Below are positions 1 to 12,150 of a stretch of 64,000 bases of DNA, in pieces; the first letter of the stretch is position 1, and each line of letters opens with the position of its first letter. The notes below the pieces were generated by a model. The model was not told the DNA's origin, searched no databases, and saw nothing but the letters and a program-made list of their open reading frames with translations. The DNA is from Polychytrium aggregatum. Lineage: Eukaryota > Chytridiomycota > Chytridiomycetes > Polychytriales. The stretch is from contig NW_026516206.1 in the NCBI RefSeq assembly GCF_025602895.1, positions 62,001-126,000 on the forward strand, written 5' to 3'. The position numbers and the translations under genes are program-made.

Positions 1-2131
1 CCTTGGAAGGAACGGTGCCAGCAGAGGCGCCGTAGAGCTCAAGCACCTCGGAGTCGGTGGCAAGACCCTCCTTGAGGGCGACCAGGATGACGTCACGAGC
101 AATGAGGGCCGAGATGTCACGGATGCGGTTCAGCTTGGGGTAGAGCAGCTGCTCCTGCTTCTCCTCCTCGGTGAGCGAGGCCGACAGGGTGACGGCGCTC
201 TGGTAGATTTGTTCCTCGGTGACGTGGAGAGCCTTGGCAACGACGGCGCCGAGACCGAGGCCGGGGAAGATGTACATGTTGTTACCCTGACCAGGGACAA
301 TGACTTTGCCAGTCTTGGGATGAGGGAAGGAGGGGAACGAGGTGCCCGAGGCAAACAGGACACGGCCCTCGGTGTGGACCATGGCCTGCTCAAAGTTGCA
401 CTCGGCGTTGGAGCTGGGGTTGGAGAGAGGGAAGATAATGGGCTTGTCGTTAAGGGCGCCCATTTTCCTGATGATCTCGGGGGTGAAGGCACCGCCCTGG
501 CTGGAGAGGCCGATCAAGCAGGTGGGCTTGACATAGTCGAGGATCTCGTCGAGGGACTTGAATTGCTGGCCGGCGTTGTCGGAGCGGGCAAAGAGGGTCT
601 TGTGGTGCGGCAAGGTATCGCCACGGTCAAAGGTGACGAGGCCCTTGGAATCACCGAGCCAGAAGAGCTTGGCAGACTCTTCGTGACTCAGGTTGCCGGC
701 CTTCTTGATGTATTCTTGGAGCTGGGAGGCGACACCGACACCAGCAGAGCCGGCACCAAGGAAGACAATGCGGTGCTGCGAAAGCGGAATGCCGGAGAGG
801 CGGACAGCGTTGATGAAGCCGGCGAGGATGACGGCGCCGGTGCCCTGGAGCGACGAGTCAGATGATGGATACGACGAGGGTTAGAGCAGCGACAAGACAT
901 CACGCCAGTGCAGCAGCAGCAAATGCAAGTGCAAATGGACGACGACTAACGCAGGACATACCTGGATGTCGTCGTTGAACATAAAGTACCGGTTCTTGTA
1001 TCGGCTCAGGGTATCAAAGGCATGCTCGGACGAAAAATCCTCAAATTGGACGAGCAGCTGGGGCCATCGTTTCTTCAGAGCAACCATGACCTTGTCGATG
1101 AAGGCAAAGAACTCATCGTCGGCAGGACGAGCACGGCGAGTACCGATGTAGAGGGGGTCGTTGCGGTATTTTTCGGTGTTGGTGCCGAGATCGAGGGTGA
1201 TGGGAAGGGTGCGAGCGGGATGGAAACCAGCAGCGGCGACGTAGAGCGAGAGCTTGCCGATGGGAATACCCATGCCGTTGATGCCAAGATCACCGAGGCC
1301 AAGGATACGACTGCCATCGGTGATGACACAGATCTCAGGGGCAGGGTGGGGCCAGTTGGCCAAGACCTCGTCGATGTAATCCTGGTACTCGATCGAGAGG
1401 AAAAGACCCTCACAGAAGCCAGGAGTGTAGATGAACGAGAACTTTTGGCAGACCTCGCCAATAGTGGGGGTGTAGATGATGGGGCAGATTTCCTACAACA
1501 CAGCCGCAACACAGCGAGGATGTGAGCATGTAGTCCGCGGGCGAGCGACACCGGGAGATCAAGGCTCTGGTCCCGCCGTGAAGCACAACGAAGCGTGCAG
1601 GGCATCGGGTGATCGATTGAGACGTGGCGATGGAACGAGTGTTGGCAGGCAGAGGAGAGCGACAGCCACGGCCAAACGAGTCGATGGAGATATACTCACA
1701 GCCATATGCTCAATGACGAGCTTGTAGAAGAGGTCGACATCCTCGTTCTTGATGCGATTCAGATACGAGTACTTTTCCAGGCCGGTCTGCAGGGTGCGGA
1801 AGTAGGTGATGCAGCGATTGACCTGCTGGCCAAGGGTTTCGAAGGCGGGAGGGACAAGGCCGTTCAGATGGGCCAACTCACGCGCCTTTCGGGAAAAGTT
1901 GCTGCCTGGGCGATGTGGAGGAGGCGGGGATGGAACAGAGAGAGATCGACGACGATACGAGTGTGAGAAGGCAGGAGAATTGCAAGAGAGAAGGCAGGAG
2001 AATTGGGAAGCGGCTGGGAGGATTCGCCTCGGACGGGGCGACCAGCAGCGACCGAGGGTAAACCTACCGTGGTTGACGAACTGGCTGCGAATGACGGAGG
2101 CGCCGGCGGGCTGCTGGGACTCTGAAGTCAT
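1..2131 (-). CDS. NAD(P)-dependent malic enzyme, 3' end outside window
   Basis: Oxidative decarboxylation of malate to pyruvate; usually mitochondrial in fungi. Four exons are visible (2131-2068, 1905-1701, 1492-962, 844-1), all with GT-AG junctions that keep frame. The N-terminal malic domain has PIIYTPTIGEVCQKF; the centre has VQFEDF and FNDDIQGTG, the family's metal/substrate signature, split by intron 3. The NAD-binding domain has IVFLGAGSAGVG, and LIGLSSQGGAFTPE and FPLSNPSSNAE follow. ATG 2131 begins MTSESQQPAGAS and is the only upstream ATG in frame; no clear targeting peptide is seen. The protein reads out of the window at base 1, so the last residues are missing. A TATAAATA lies about 125 bp upstream. 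Family assignment is firm; NAD versus NADP use cannot be decided from the visible part. Confidence 0.93.
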
Positions 2132-2253
2132 GGGGGTTGATACAAAGTCTGGGTTGGAGACAAAAAGACAAGAAGCAAAGGGAGAAGACGGCCGGGGGCC
2201 AGTGAGACGACGAGGGATGGAGGCAGAAGGCGGGAGGCGGGCCGGAGGGCGGA

Positions 2254-2261
2254 TATTTATA
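2254..2261 (-). promoter_or_regulatory. TATA box of malic enzyme gene
   Basis: TATAAATA on the minus strand, about 125 bp upstream of the malic enzyme ATG. Position and strand fit a core promoter; inference only. Confidence 0.5.
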
Positions 2262-2547
2262 CACTCTGCCTTTGTACGTACGGGCCAGGCGAGGACCGCA
2301 AAGCCAAGGGCGAGCGAGGCGGACGAGGCGGGCGCTGTGGGGGGCTGCTTTCGGGGCGATCATGAGCAGGACATGCGCGACAGCAGAACAAGCCAGGCAG
2401 GGCCCGTCGCATTGGCCTATATAAGGCGGCGGTTGCGCAACGGAGGCGGACGCGTCGGCGGCACAAGCCGCGCACGCCGCCCGGGCAGCGCCGAGTGGTG
2501 GGTGCGATCGGCGGGGACCAGCCCGACCAAAGCGACCAAGGCGACGA

Positions 2548-2612
2548 GTGTGATCAATGTGATGTGTGTGATCAATGTGATGTGTGTGATCAATGTGATG
2601 TGTGTGATCAAT
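2548..2612. repeat. 18-bp tandem repeat, about 3.5 copies
   Basis: Unit GTGTGATCAATGTGATGT repeated head to tail and nearly perfect. It lies about 420 bp upstream of the malic enzyme start codon. Confidence 0.85.
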
Positions 2613-3757
2613 ACGATGGTGCCGCGGCCCACGGCCGGCATGGCGGGCGAGACGACGGAATTGATGATTGATGGGCAAGTGGTCTGATGGGGCCAAGGGA
2701 TGGGGCAAGCGGTGGGGCGAGCGATGGGGCGAGTGATGGGACGAGCGGTTGCCGGATGGGATTGGCGATTGACAGATAGGCAGGTGGTCTGATAGTCGGG
2801 GTTGCGACCCGCCCAATGCATCTCCCTCGCTTCGCTGGCGTGTTGCTTCAACGTGGTTTGCTGGCGTGATGTCGGTCTGTGCAAAGCCCTCGCTCCCGCT
2901 CTCGCCCTCGCACTCGCACTGCCGCTGTTGTCCTTGCATGTTGCTCGCTGATAAGCACGCGAAATTGGGCCATGCCCATGTGCTGGATTTCATGTGTCCG
3001 TCTGCCGTCACCCAGTCGTCAGCCAGTCGTCACCCGGCCGTCACCCGGTCGTCACCAAGCGTCAGGGCGATGCATCGGCGAGATGCGGGGCACCTCTCCC
3101 GGGAGCCCCCGAAGCCCTCTCGCTGCTGGCGGCAGGCATCCGTCCATCAGCCACTTTGGCTTGCCCGTCTGGCCCCGTCCCACCCGTCCGGCTGCCTGCT
3201 CGCGCGAGCCCACGCGGCACCGAGCCTGCCCAGCACCAGCACATCCTCCTGTTGCCGCCAATATCCCCAAGGGCCTGGCGGAGGGGTGGTCGGCGCCTGC
3301 CTGTGCTCGCGCACCCGGCCCCCAACCGATTTGGAAAGGCTGTGTCCCCACCAACCAGCCCGGCTGTCTCCGGCGCGCCTCTGCGTCCAGCACAGGGGGT
3401 CTGTGGAAGCGGATCTCCAGGCAACCCAGCAATCACTTTTTTTTTCCTTGCCCTCTCCCCAGAAGGCCCAGAGGCCGCCCACCCCTCGCTGCTACGCATC
3501 GATCGCCAGACACTTGGGCACTCAGGTTGTATTGGTCAGATAGACAAGGCAGAGCCGATGAGGAGGCTTTTGGGGGGGGAACAGGTTGTGCCATGGAAGC
3601 GACCGTTGCAGTGCGCAGGAGCCATGGAGCAAGGAACGAACTGGCCAACCGCTAAAGACATAGTGCGTGGACCAGGGCAGCGACCCCGACCCATTCCCCA
3701 TTGCGGTCTTTTGCAGCGAATTGGGGAGGGAGAGGCGGGACTCGATGCTTTCGCCTC

Positions 3758-4768
3758 TCACAGCTCGCCGCTCGATCCCGACATCATGAACTCTGGCCGG
3801 GCCTGCGCTTCAGGTGCGGACTGCAGCAAGTCCTGTCCGTCGAGAACGTAGTACTTTGCGAAAAAGTCGTTCTGGATCCACAGCAGCTTGGAGAAGGCCG
3901 CCAGGATCTTGCCGCGCAGCACAGGGTCCTTGGCGAGCTTGGGGTGTGGGTCCAGGGCCTCGACCAGGAAGCCATGCAGCCAGGTGAACAGCGCCCCGAC
4001 ATGGACGTATTCGACGTTGATCTTGCTCTTCTTCAGAGGGGTGTTGGTGTGGATGCGACCGACCCAGTCCAGGTAAGTGACGAACTTGGCATCGTACTCG
4101 GCCGTAACAAGTTTGACAAGGTAGCTAGACAGCAGAGGATGGCGGAAGAGCAGAAGACGGCGGAGGGTCAGCGATGCCAAACATGCTGGCGATGGCTGGC
4201 AGTGTTCCCACCCATGGACTGGGGCTGGACGGCCGATGACATATACCGGCGGTGCTCCCCCTCGCCAGCAGAGCCAGACTCGGTTGCCGCGCAGTGCCCG
4301 CTGATGCTTACCGCTTCAAAAAGTCCTTGCGGAACTTGATGGTGTCCGATGTCAGATTGAGGTGGTCCAGATCGTCCATGTGGCCGGTGAAGCCCTCGTT
4401 CTTTTGGGTAAAGACCGACTTGGTGATCTTGTAGGAGAATAGCCGCTCATAGACGGCATCGACAATGGCGGGAACAAGGGGAGCGACAATCGAGGCCGAC
4501 GCCTTGAGTGCCTTGATGTCCTCCTCGCCAAAATTTGCAACCTCGCAAATGTACTGTGATGGCAAGAGTCGGCAACGGGAACCACATCGGCGCGGAACGG
4601 GGGGGGTTAGTATCGCACCGATGGGCCTGTCCCGAGCGAGAGTAGAGCACCCTGAGCAGACACACCACCCATCCCTGTCCATGTGCAGTAACTGACCTGG
4701 TAGCGGTAGAGCCGGTCGGTGTACAGGCGGTCGCGGTCAATGTGCTTGATCGAAGGTATGGCGGGCAT
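3758..4768 (-). CDS. Protoglobin / globin-sensor domain protein
   Basis: Single-domain haem globin of the protoglobin family, 226 aa, probably cytosolic; the physiological ligand and partner are unknown. Three exons (4768-4697, 4553-4312, 4124-3758) join in frame. The start reads MPAIPSIKHIDRDRLYTDRL, followed by IVAPLVPAIVDAVYERLF, KFRKDFLKRYLVKLV and LDWVGRIHTN, the block order of fungal globin-sensor proteins. His130 in VGRIH is the likely proximal haem ligand by analogy with protoglobins; His146 in YVHVGAL is another candidate. LLWIQNDFFAKYYV is the conserved C-terminal helix. No kinase, cyclase or methyl-acceptor domain is attached, so this is not a globin-coupled sensor fusion. A TATATAG lies about 75 bp upstream. 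Confidence 0.88.
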
Positions 4769-6016
4769 GCTGAAGAGATAAAATGGGGTCGGCGGCGGTG
4801 GTGCTTGGATGCAGGATGTGGAGACGGTGTTGGCAGCGCTGCTATATATGCCCCCCTCGCAGCGAGCCCGGGTCCACAGAGTCGCAGCCAGCCTGTCGAC
4901 GGCTTGACTGTGGTTGACGAGGCGGCCGCCCATCACGATGACTCAAGACAAGTCCAGCATGAAAGGCCTGGGAAAGGTCGCCTCGACGCGATCACCGTGA
5001 CTCACCTCGGCCTGCAGCTGTCCTGCAGGCCGGCCATCGAGTCCTCCACAGCTGCCTGTGCAAGGACAAGGCCAGCACCAGCGCTGTGTTGGAGCGGGAG
5101 CATTGGCACGGCCTGTTTGTCGAGAGGGCGGATGCTGTTTGGCGGCAGCAGCACGGGCAGCCTTGCTGGCTACGGACGAGGAGTCCTGTGAGCGCAGGAA
5201 CACATCAGCAACGAGCGGCTGGATGGCATCGACCAGGTTTGTGGCTGCGGTTGCGGTTGCGGCTGCGGCTGCGGCTGTGGTGGGCGATATGGGTCTGAGG
5301 CCGCCTCGACCAAAAGAAAGCAGCTCAACGCCATGTTTCTGGCGAGGAGCAACTTTCAAGAAACGTCCTGCTCGACAGCGTTCGCAATGAATCGGGCACC
5401 TTGAGTAGAACGATACCGACGCTCATCAGTCACAATGGCCAACCAAACGGAGAGTGGTGTCCTTGAGTGTCCTGCACATCAACTACTGCCTGTTTGGCTT
5501 CGAGAGAATTGTTTGAGATACGATACGCATGCGACCATCTGGACAGGGTGATTTCTCGACGTCAAGGTCGTTAGGTCGAACGAGTCGCTCGCTGTGTCCT
5601 GGATCTTGGGCATCTCGGGTGGTGGTGATGATGGAAGTGTTCAACGCATACTTGGCTTCGATGGACATCCCTTCCCCTGATTCCACGAGGCATTACCAAA
5701 GACAACCTCAACGTCGGTCTCCTTGGACACGCTGCTTGGTCATGGCGAGATGGGTGTATTCGGGGACCAGGAAAAGTGGCTCAAACAGGCCGGTGCCGGA
5801 TCATGTGCGAGGCCTGGTGGAAGGCGACAGAACCAATTTCCGATCCACCCAGGGACCCACAAGGGTCGCCACCAGGCAAAATCGGTCTTCTTCTGCCGGC
5901 TCCTCTCGCTCGCTCTTGGATCGCCGTCTCCTTCCCCCGTCTCTTCCTCCCAGCAGCCCCCTGTCTTTGCTGCGTCCCGGAAGCAACCCGCCCCTTGCAC
6001 CTTCTCGGAGCTCATC
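4769..6016. other. Divergent promoter region, protoglobin / CHO2-like
   Basis: No convincing gene. A minus-strand frame at 4943-5359 is open but lacks an ATG and any recognisable domain. A short GGTTGC/GGCTGC run lies at about 5243-5277. The frame upstream of the CHO2-like ATG (from 5723) is open but its translation is low complexity. Confidence 0.55.
4842..4850 (-). promoter_or_regulatory. TATA-like element of protoglobin gene
   Basis: CATATATAG on the minus strand, about 75 bp upstream of the protoglobin ATG. Confidence 0.4.
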
Positions 6017-9000
6017 ATGGAGGAACCCCGGAGCAGGCGCCGCGGCCTGGAGCCAGTCAAGCCCCCAGAGCCCCCAGAGCCCAGCAAGCACAAACGGAAC
6101 TCGTTGTCCCCATCATCCTCTCCACCATCGTCGCCATCATCGAGGAACGTCCTGTTGGGCAAAACACCTGATGGCACCGGTGAGTTCCGACTCAACTGGG
6201 CTCGCTGCATTTGGATTGTCGCTGCTCACGACAGCCTCCTGTTGCAACTTGCGGCGGTCGCCTTGCTCGGGGCTAACTTTGGCTCGCTGATCACTCTCCC
6301 GGCCCTGGCCCTGCATCTGCATGATACTCAAACGCTTTTCGCCCGGCTCCCCACCGCCACTTTCCCAAAACTCATGCCGTCCGGCCTTCATGGGTATGCT
6401 CGGCTTGCACTAACAGTCTTTGAGATTCCCCCGACCCAAGACTTCTTGTCGACGCTCTTTTCTCTGCAGGCGTCCTACACCATGTTTGAGTACATCATCA
6501 TCTTTTCGACGTTCATTGCCCTCTTTCTCTTCTTTTCATCGGTGCCGTCCTGGGTGTTTATGCTGCTTTTTATCTTCTGGAGGCTTTTGTATTTCTTCAT
6601 CCTTGGCTCCCTGTTGCGAGCCCAGTCCCGTCGAAAATGGCTTGTGCGCTGGTGTCGAGAGCATGGCTTTGGCCCCAATCCCCGTCGTCCCCGGAGTGGA
6701 TGGGTAACCTTCTGGGTGGACGAAATCAAGAGAAAGATGGGCCGACACTACGACTACGACGTAAGTGAACCATTGAATTGCCGTGCTGGACCGCCCGGAC
6801 TCTATATCGTCCAGCATGCTGTCCTGTCGAGCAGCCCGGCATGATCACTATCCATGGCATTGTTGAGCATCAGCCTGTGGCTCCCCGATGGCATGCCGTT
6901 TTGCACAGAGAGCATCATTGCGCTCGCTCGCTCATCCTCTCGTCGACTCCCTCCTCTGCTCCCCTCCAGGCCGTGCCTGTCGAGTTCCATGCATGGATCC
7001 TGTTCCGCGGTCTCGCAGAGTTTATCCTGATCAACGATTTTGTCAGCTACGCCCTGTTTGTGATCTCATACTACGAACCGCCGGCAGACGGGCACCACGG
7101 GATCATGGATATTCTCCGCTACACAGGCGGCATCTTGCTTCTGCTGTTCAATCTGTGGGTCAAGGTCGATGCCCATCGAGTCGTCAAGGACTTTGCGTGG
7201 TGTAAGCCAGAGCCGCTGTTCTCTTACACACCGGAGATGTTTGAATGGATGGCCCTTCCCTTCGGAGACTCTTGACTTGGGCACTATCGACCATCCGTCT
7301 GCAGAACAATACTACTGCCGACGGGTCACCAACCCAACCGAGAGCGAGAGCCGCCATGGACAAGAAAAATGATCCCAACTGACCATTACCACCATCCTCT
7401 GCCACATCCACAGACTGGGGCGACTTTTTCCTCCTCATCGACTCGAGCTGCAAGCGGGACGGCGTGTTTGAAATGGCACCGCACCCCATGTACTCTGTCG
7501 GATATATTGGCTTCTATGGAGCAGCGCTGATTGCACATTCTTACTACGTGCTGTTTGTGAGCCTGGCAACGCACGCCGGCCAGTTTGTCTTTCTGCGCTT
7601 GGTCGAGACGCCGCACATGAATCGTCTCTATGGTGACGGTCTGGACCCACATAGCCTGTGTAAGTACCAAGATTGCTTGGATCGCACAAGCGCTGAAAAA
7701 CAGTCGGCACCGACGATGCTGCTTATGGCGATAAGGGTGGTCCATGGCTTGCTGCACAAATGTCCGCTTGCAAGTCCTGTTGCCCATAGCTCCAATACCG
7801 ATGCTCACGACCACGGGGTGATGCCGATGAGCCGGACATGGAGCTACCGAGTCTCGTCATCGTAGCTCACATCCATGTACACTCTCCTCGCCCCGACAAT
7901 GGGTCTCCGCAGATGGTGACCGAGACAGGGAAACAATTCAAAAGTACTTCCGGCGAGATCTTGTCGTCGTCAAGAATTTTGACTTTTTCCGAGCCACAGA
8001 CCTGTTTACGGCTATCATAGCCCTGTATTCGATCGGCTCGGCGCTTGTGCTTGGTCCGATTGACCACCAGTACGACTGGAAAGTGTGGGTCTATGTTGGG
8101 TAAGCGGCTTTGGTGGTTTGTTGTCGTGCGATAAGGGCATCTGCTTTCTCTCAGGCCACGGCCAGAGAATGCATGCGGGCGTGTGAGGGCATGAGCTCAC
8201 CATGAATATTCCCATAGGCAAGCGGTTGGATGGAAAGTCGCACACACGGTTATCCTGGGTCTGATTCTTCATTTGCAAAGTCGATCCAAATTTTGGAGCC
8301 GACATTACATCAAGTTTGGAGATACCCCAAAGGAGGCATTCAACAACTGGAAGACGTAGGCGCCATGGCCTGATAATGCAATGCACAACTTTGGCGATAG
8401 GGCATGGGGACACGCGGAGAGCACGGCTATGTGTGTCCATCATTCACTGACTCAGCGGTGCTGCCCTCCGACGTTAGGATCTACAACTTGACCCAATCCA
8501 TGATCTATCTGTCATTTTCCATCTGTGCTTTCCGCGTCTACGAAATCCCCGAGTCGTTTTCCTACGGATACATCCTCTTGAAGCACACAATCGGCGTGGT
8601 GGGTAGAGAGAGCGTATGCGCGTGTTTGGGTGTTTGGGTGTTTGGGTGTCGTCGTAATGACCGAGGTGCATCCTCCTGCACCAACAGCGCCATTCACAAG
8701 CTCATCAACAAGCTCATCCATCCATCCTGTCATTCTTTCATGCATCGACGTGAACCCCTGGATCGATAGGTCATGATTGTCTTCCATATCTACATGACCC
8801 TTTCGTCGTACCAAGCAATCGGCGACGTCGGATGGTTCTACGGCGACTTTTTCATTGACGAGCTGAGAAACCGGCCCACCAAGCTTCACTACAACGGCAT
8901 CTATCGCTTTGTCAACAATCCGTCCTCAACAACGTGGTCGTTTTGGGGCCTGTCGATCCTGTGTTCGTCGTGGGCGCTGATGCTCGTCTCCACCATCGAT

Positions 9001-11291
9001 CAGATATGCAACTGGGTCTTTGTCGAATTTGTCGAGAAGCCACATATGCGTCGGCTCTATGGCGAGCAGGTCCGTGTCGACACCGGCATTTCTCGCGTTC
9101 TGCGGAAGGAGGTCAACAGCGTTCGCGACGGCGTGAGAAAGCTTGTCGTCGAGAAGCGCCAGCAAATCAGCCGCCAAGTCGACCAGGTGCGCAAGCGCGT
9201 TCAGAAATGGAACATGGGCATCACCTTCTCCGACTCGGAGGGCGATGGCATCCACGAGGTGTATGAGTACCGACGACGACAACGGGGAGATCGTGATGGC
9301 GACGACGGCGCCGACAGCGACGACGAGAACAATGGCGACGATATTGGGCTTGAAGATTCAATCTCCGAGTGGCTGTATGATCCCGATCTAGAGCCCTCAC
9401 TGGCTGCTGAAGACGAGCTGCTGGCGACTTTGAGAAAAGATGACCGAACCAAGTTTGAAGTTGGCGGCTGGGACGGCAACTCGGACGATGACGATGACGA
9501 CGATTATGGCGATGGCGATGGCGATCACCAAGACCACGAAAACCCCACAGACCAGCACTTGACCGAAGATATTGTTGACGTGGGTGCTCTGGGACGCAAC
9601 TGGGGCCAGGTCGCAAACAACGCCGTGGAGAGCATCGTCGAGCGAGTTGAGAAGGCCGTCGACCACGCCAAGCCGCGGATCCAGGCCCTGGTGGAGCGAA
9701 CCATGAGCGTCGCCAGCCTAACGAATCGGTGAGTGTACTGCTGTGGCTGAGCCAGGTGTAGTGACAGCATCGCACGGCGTGTGCATGTGTGGCGGCTTGA
9801 ACCTATGTGGGCAAAGCTTTAGAGCCTCTCTTCTTGCGTGGGCTCGCTTCATGCCGGTCTCAGCGATATGCCTGCACCGAGCTTGTCCTCCGTGCTGCGA
9901 CATCGACGGCATGCTCTTGCGTCTGACCAATGATTTGCCTGTTGTCTCCGCTAGGAAACCACCGTCGTCCCAAGAGCTTGCGCTCACCCATTCGTATCTC
10001 TATTCGCTGACGCTGGAGGACGAGGATCCAGGCGAACCATTGGTCTTCGAGCTTGGGGAGCCTATTGTCCTTCAGTTCACAGCAGCACGGGAGTACATCA
10101 CCGAACACGACTGGATCGGCATCTACCGTGTTACCCAGAACCCGGCATGGGATATCACCACATCGAACTCGAGCGGCCTCGAAATGTTTGTCACCGGGCT
10201 CGACAAGGACACGATGGAGGGCGAGGGCATCCAGATGGTGGTCGACAGCACCGGCCGGGGCCGGTTCGGCAACACGCAAGTGCACGTTTCCGAGAATCGC
10301 GATGTCGCCGGTGTCCGAACTGTGTCGGGCACACTAACGTTTACCGGCAGCAAGATTCCATGGCATACCGGTGTCTACGAAGCGCGCTATCACCACGACG
10401 GCAAGTTCAGCGTGCTGGCAATCAGTCGCCCTTTTGAGGTGCTGACGGACATCTTCCCTGCGTACGAAGCCGACGACTCTATTTCCACCGAGGAACGAGT
10501 CAATCAAATCTGCGGGGTGCTCAAGCCCTACATCGAGCGCTGTCTGGAGCTGAACACAAGCGAACTCGATCTGGACGACGACATGCTGACCAAGGGCGAG
10601 CTCGCTTTTCGAGCCAAGCTGCGGTCCAACGAGAGCTCTCCCACGCGATTCATGTCCCCTGCGGCGGCGGTGCCGTCGGTCAGTGCACCAGCGGCGGCGA
10701 TGCTTGCGGTCGCCGGCGGCAGTCTGCCCAAGAAGTGGAGGGACGAGGTCAGCAAGCGAATAGCCTACGCGATTCGGATGATCTTTGGAGTTGAGTTTTC
10801 ATGGAAGGTCATCGAGATCGCTGTTTCGGTTCGGCAACTGGCCTCACGGGTGAGGGTCTGGCTGCACTCGCAACACTTGAACTCTGATTGGGGTCGCAAT
10901 GGAGTCCTGTGGTCGACCGCTCCCGTCTGCGTCGACTGCAGTCACAATGCAACTTTGCTGCCAGGGAGCACGGCACTCAATTGACCTGCTGACGCTCTTA
11001 ACTCTGACAATCCCGCACCGCCAGATCCATCAAGCTCGTGTTGTACTCTCGCCGCTGGACTCGTCGCTTTCGAATCCAAACTCGGATGTGATTGCTGGAC
11101 AGATCGAGCGCAAGCGAAGCCGTGTCAATCTGCGAGACGGACACAATCTGCGACGAGATGGACTGGGGATCAAGGGCTCGGCAGCCCATCCGCTCCCCAC
11201 GGACTCTCGCTTCGGCGCGCCGCTGGAACGTGGACGGAGCTGGAACGAGTACTACAGTGTCCACAAAGCGAAGCGAGATACCCCGCTGTGA
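6017..11291 (+). CDS. CHO2: Phosphatidylethanolamine N-methyltransferase (CHO2-like)
   Basis: First methylation step from phosphatidylethanolamine to phosphatidylcholine; an ER multi-pass membrane enzyme using SAM. Ten exons: 6017-6179, 6417-6760, 6970-7201, 7414-7659, 7913-8099, 8218-8355, 8478-8598, 8770-9728, 9955-10849, 11025-11291; 1183 aa, longer than yeast Cho2. Hallmarks are [50 protein letters not shown] (PEMT motif) and two copies of an E-x2-PHMxRLYG block ([24 protein letters not shown]), matching the family's two methyltransferase-like repeats. The C-terminal half has the usual DWIGIYRV and [12 protein letters not shown] segments. Exon 8 carries a long Asp/Glu-rich insert coded by GAC/GAT runs. 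ATG 6017 was chosen because upstream frame is low complexity. Function is firm; exact exon 1 start is less so. Confidence 0.93.
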
Positions 11292-12150
11292 GATCGCGGA
11301 CCATATTCCTTTGGGACCTTGATCCATCACCCACAAGACCACTCGCCATGTTGCCGAATCCGCGCCGCTGCCTGCGATTCTCTCAGCTTGAGTGCCATCC
11401 AGCGGATCGAGCTGGTACATCCCAATCGATGGTCGCAACACAAGCACAGCCAAGAACACGGCCGGCCTGGCCTGGCATCGATTCTACCTTTCTTGGTGGC
11501 CTCGTCATGGGACCCGACAAGCAACGCATCCGCTCGTTCCCAATCGAATCGCTCTTCTATGGCGTCCTCCTGCCCGTTCTCCTTCTAGTGCCCTCCTCCC
11601 TATCGATATCCCGCGGATGCTGCTCTCGAGACTTTATCAAAAACAGTGCGCTCTGGATCACAGTGCTCACAATTCAAACAGGATCACCCTGGCTTCATGC
11701 CGAAAGGGGACAGCGTCCATTGTTCTGGTCGGAATACACACCGATTCACCATGACCAGACATCATGACCAAACAGCAGGACCAAGGGGACTGATATCGTG
11801 GCTGCCTTTGCGAATGCATTGCGCAAGCAGGGGAGAATATGCATCAGGCGCACAGAAACCCCCCGGCACTTCGACATTCCACCACCACCTCGACATTCCA
11901 CCACCACCAGAGATCCCCAAGACCCACATGGACATGTTCGGCGTGGCAGGGCCACAGACTCGCTCATGTGTGCCCAATCAGCCACCTTCTCGGTTGCTCT
12001 CGCCAGCCCGCCACGATTTGCTCTCGCCGAGACCGAGAAGGGCTCCCAGCAAACCAGCCCCTCTTTGTCGGCATCCACCAGCACCGCCTCCATCTCTCGC
12101 CCTTTTCTTCCTCACGAAACCCTCAACTCCAGCACATCCCCGGGGCCAGC
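11292..12150. other. Intergenic region, CHO2-like to monooxygenase 1
   Basis: 859 bp between two + strand genes. Open frames exist but give Ser/His/Pro-rich translations with no domain. Small direct repeats of CGACATTCCACCACCACC lie at about 11870-11910, just before the monooxygenase leader. No RNA gene seen. Confidence 0.5.

Larger units (their letters stand above)
2132..3757. other. Intergenic region upstream of malic enzyme
   Basis: No gene recognised. Long overlapping frames on both strands have low-complexity, Pro/Arg/Ser-rich translations with no family motif. It holds the malic enzyme promoter, an 18-bp tandem repeat (2548-2612), degenerate GATGGGGC-type repeats (about 2686-2752) and short GTCGTCACC repeats near 3000-3060. 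Confidence 0.6.

Noticed and set aside
2064-3011. Minus-strand open frame with ITHITLITHI-like repeats
   Set aside because: It overlaps malic enzyme exon 1 and is produced by the 18-bp tandem repeat; no family.
4943-5359. Minus-strand frame with Ala-rich segment in the protoglobin/CHO2 gap
   Set aside because: Lacks an ATG and any motif; the Ala/Thr run comes from a GGTTGC repeat.
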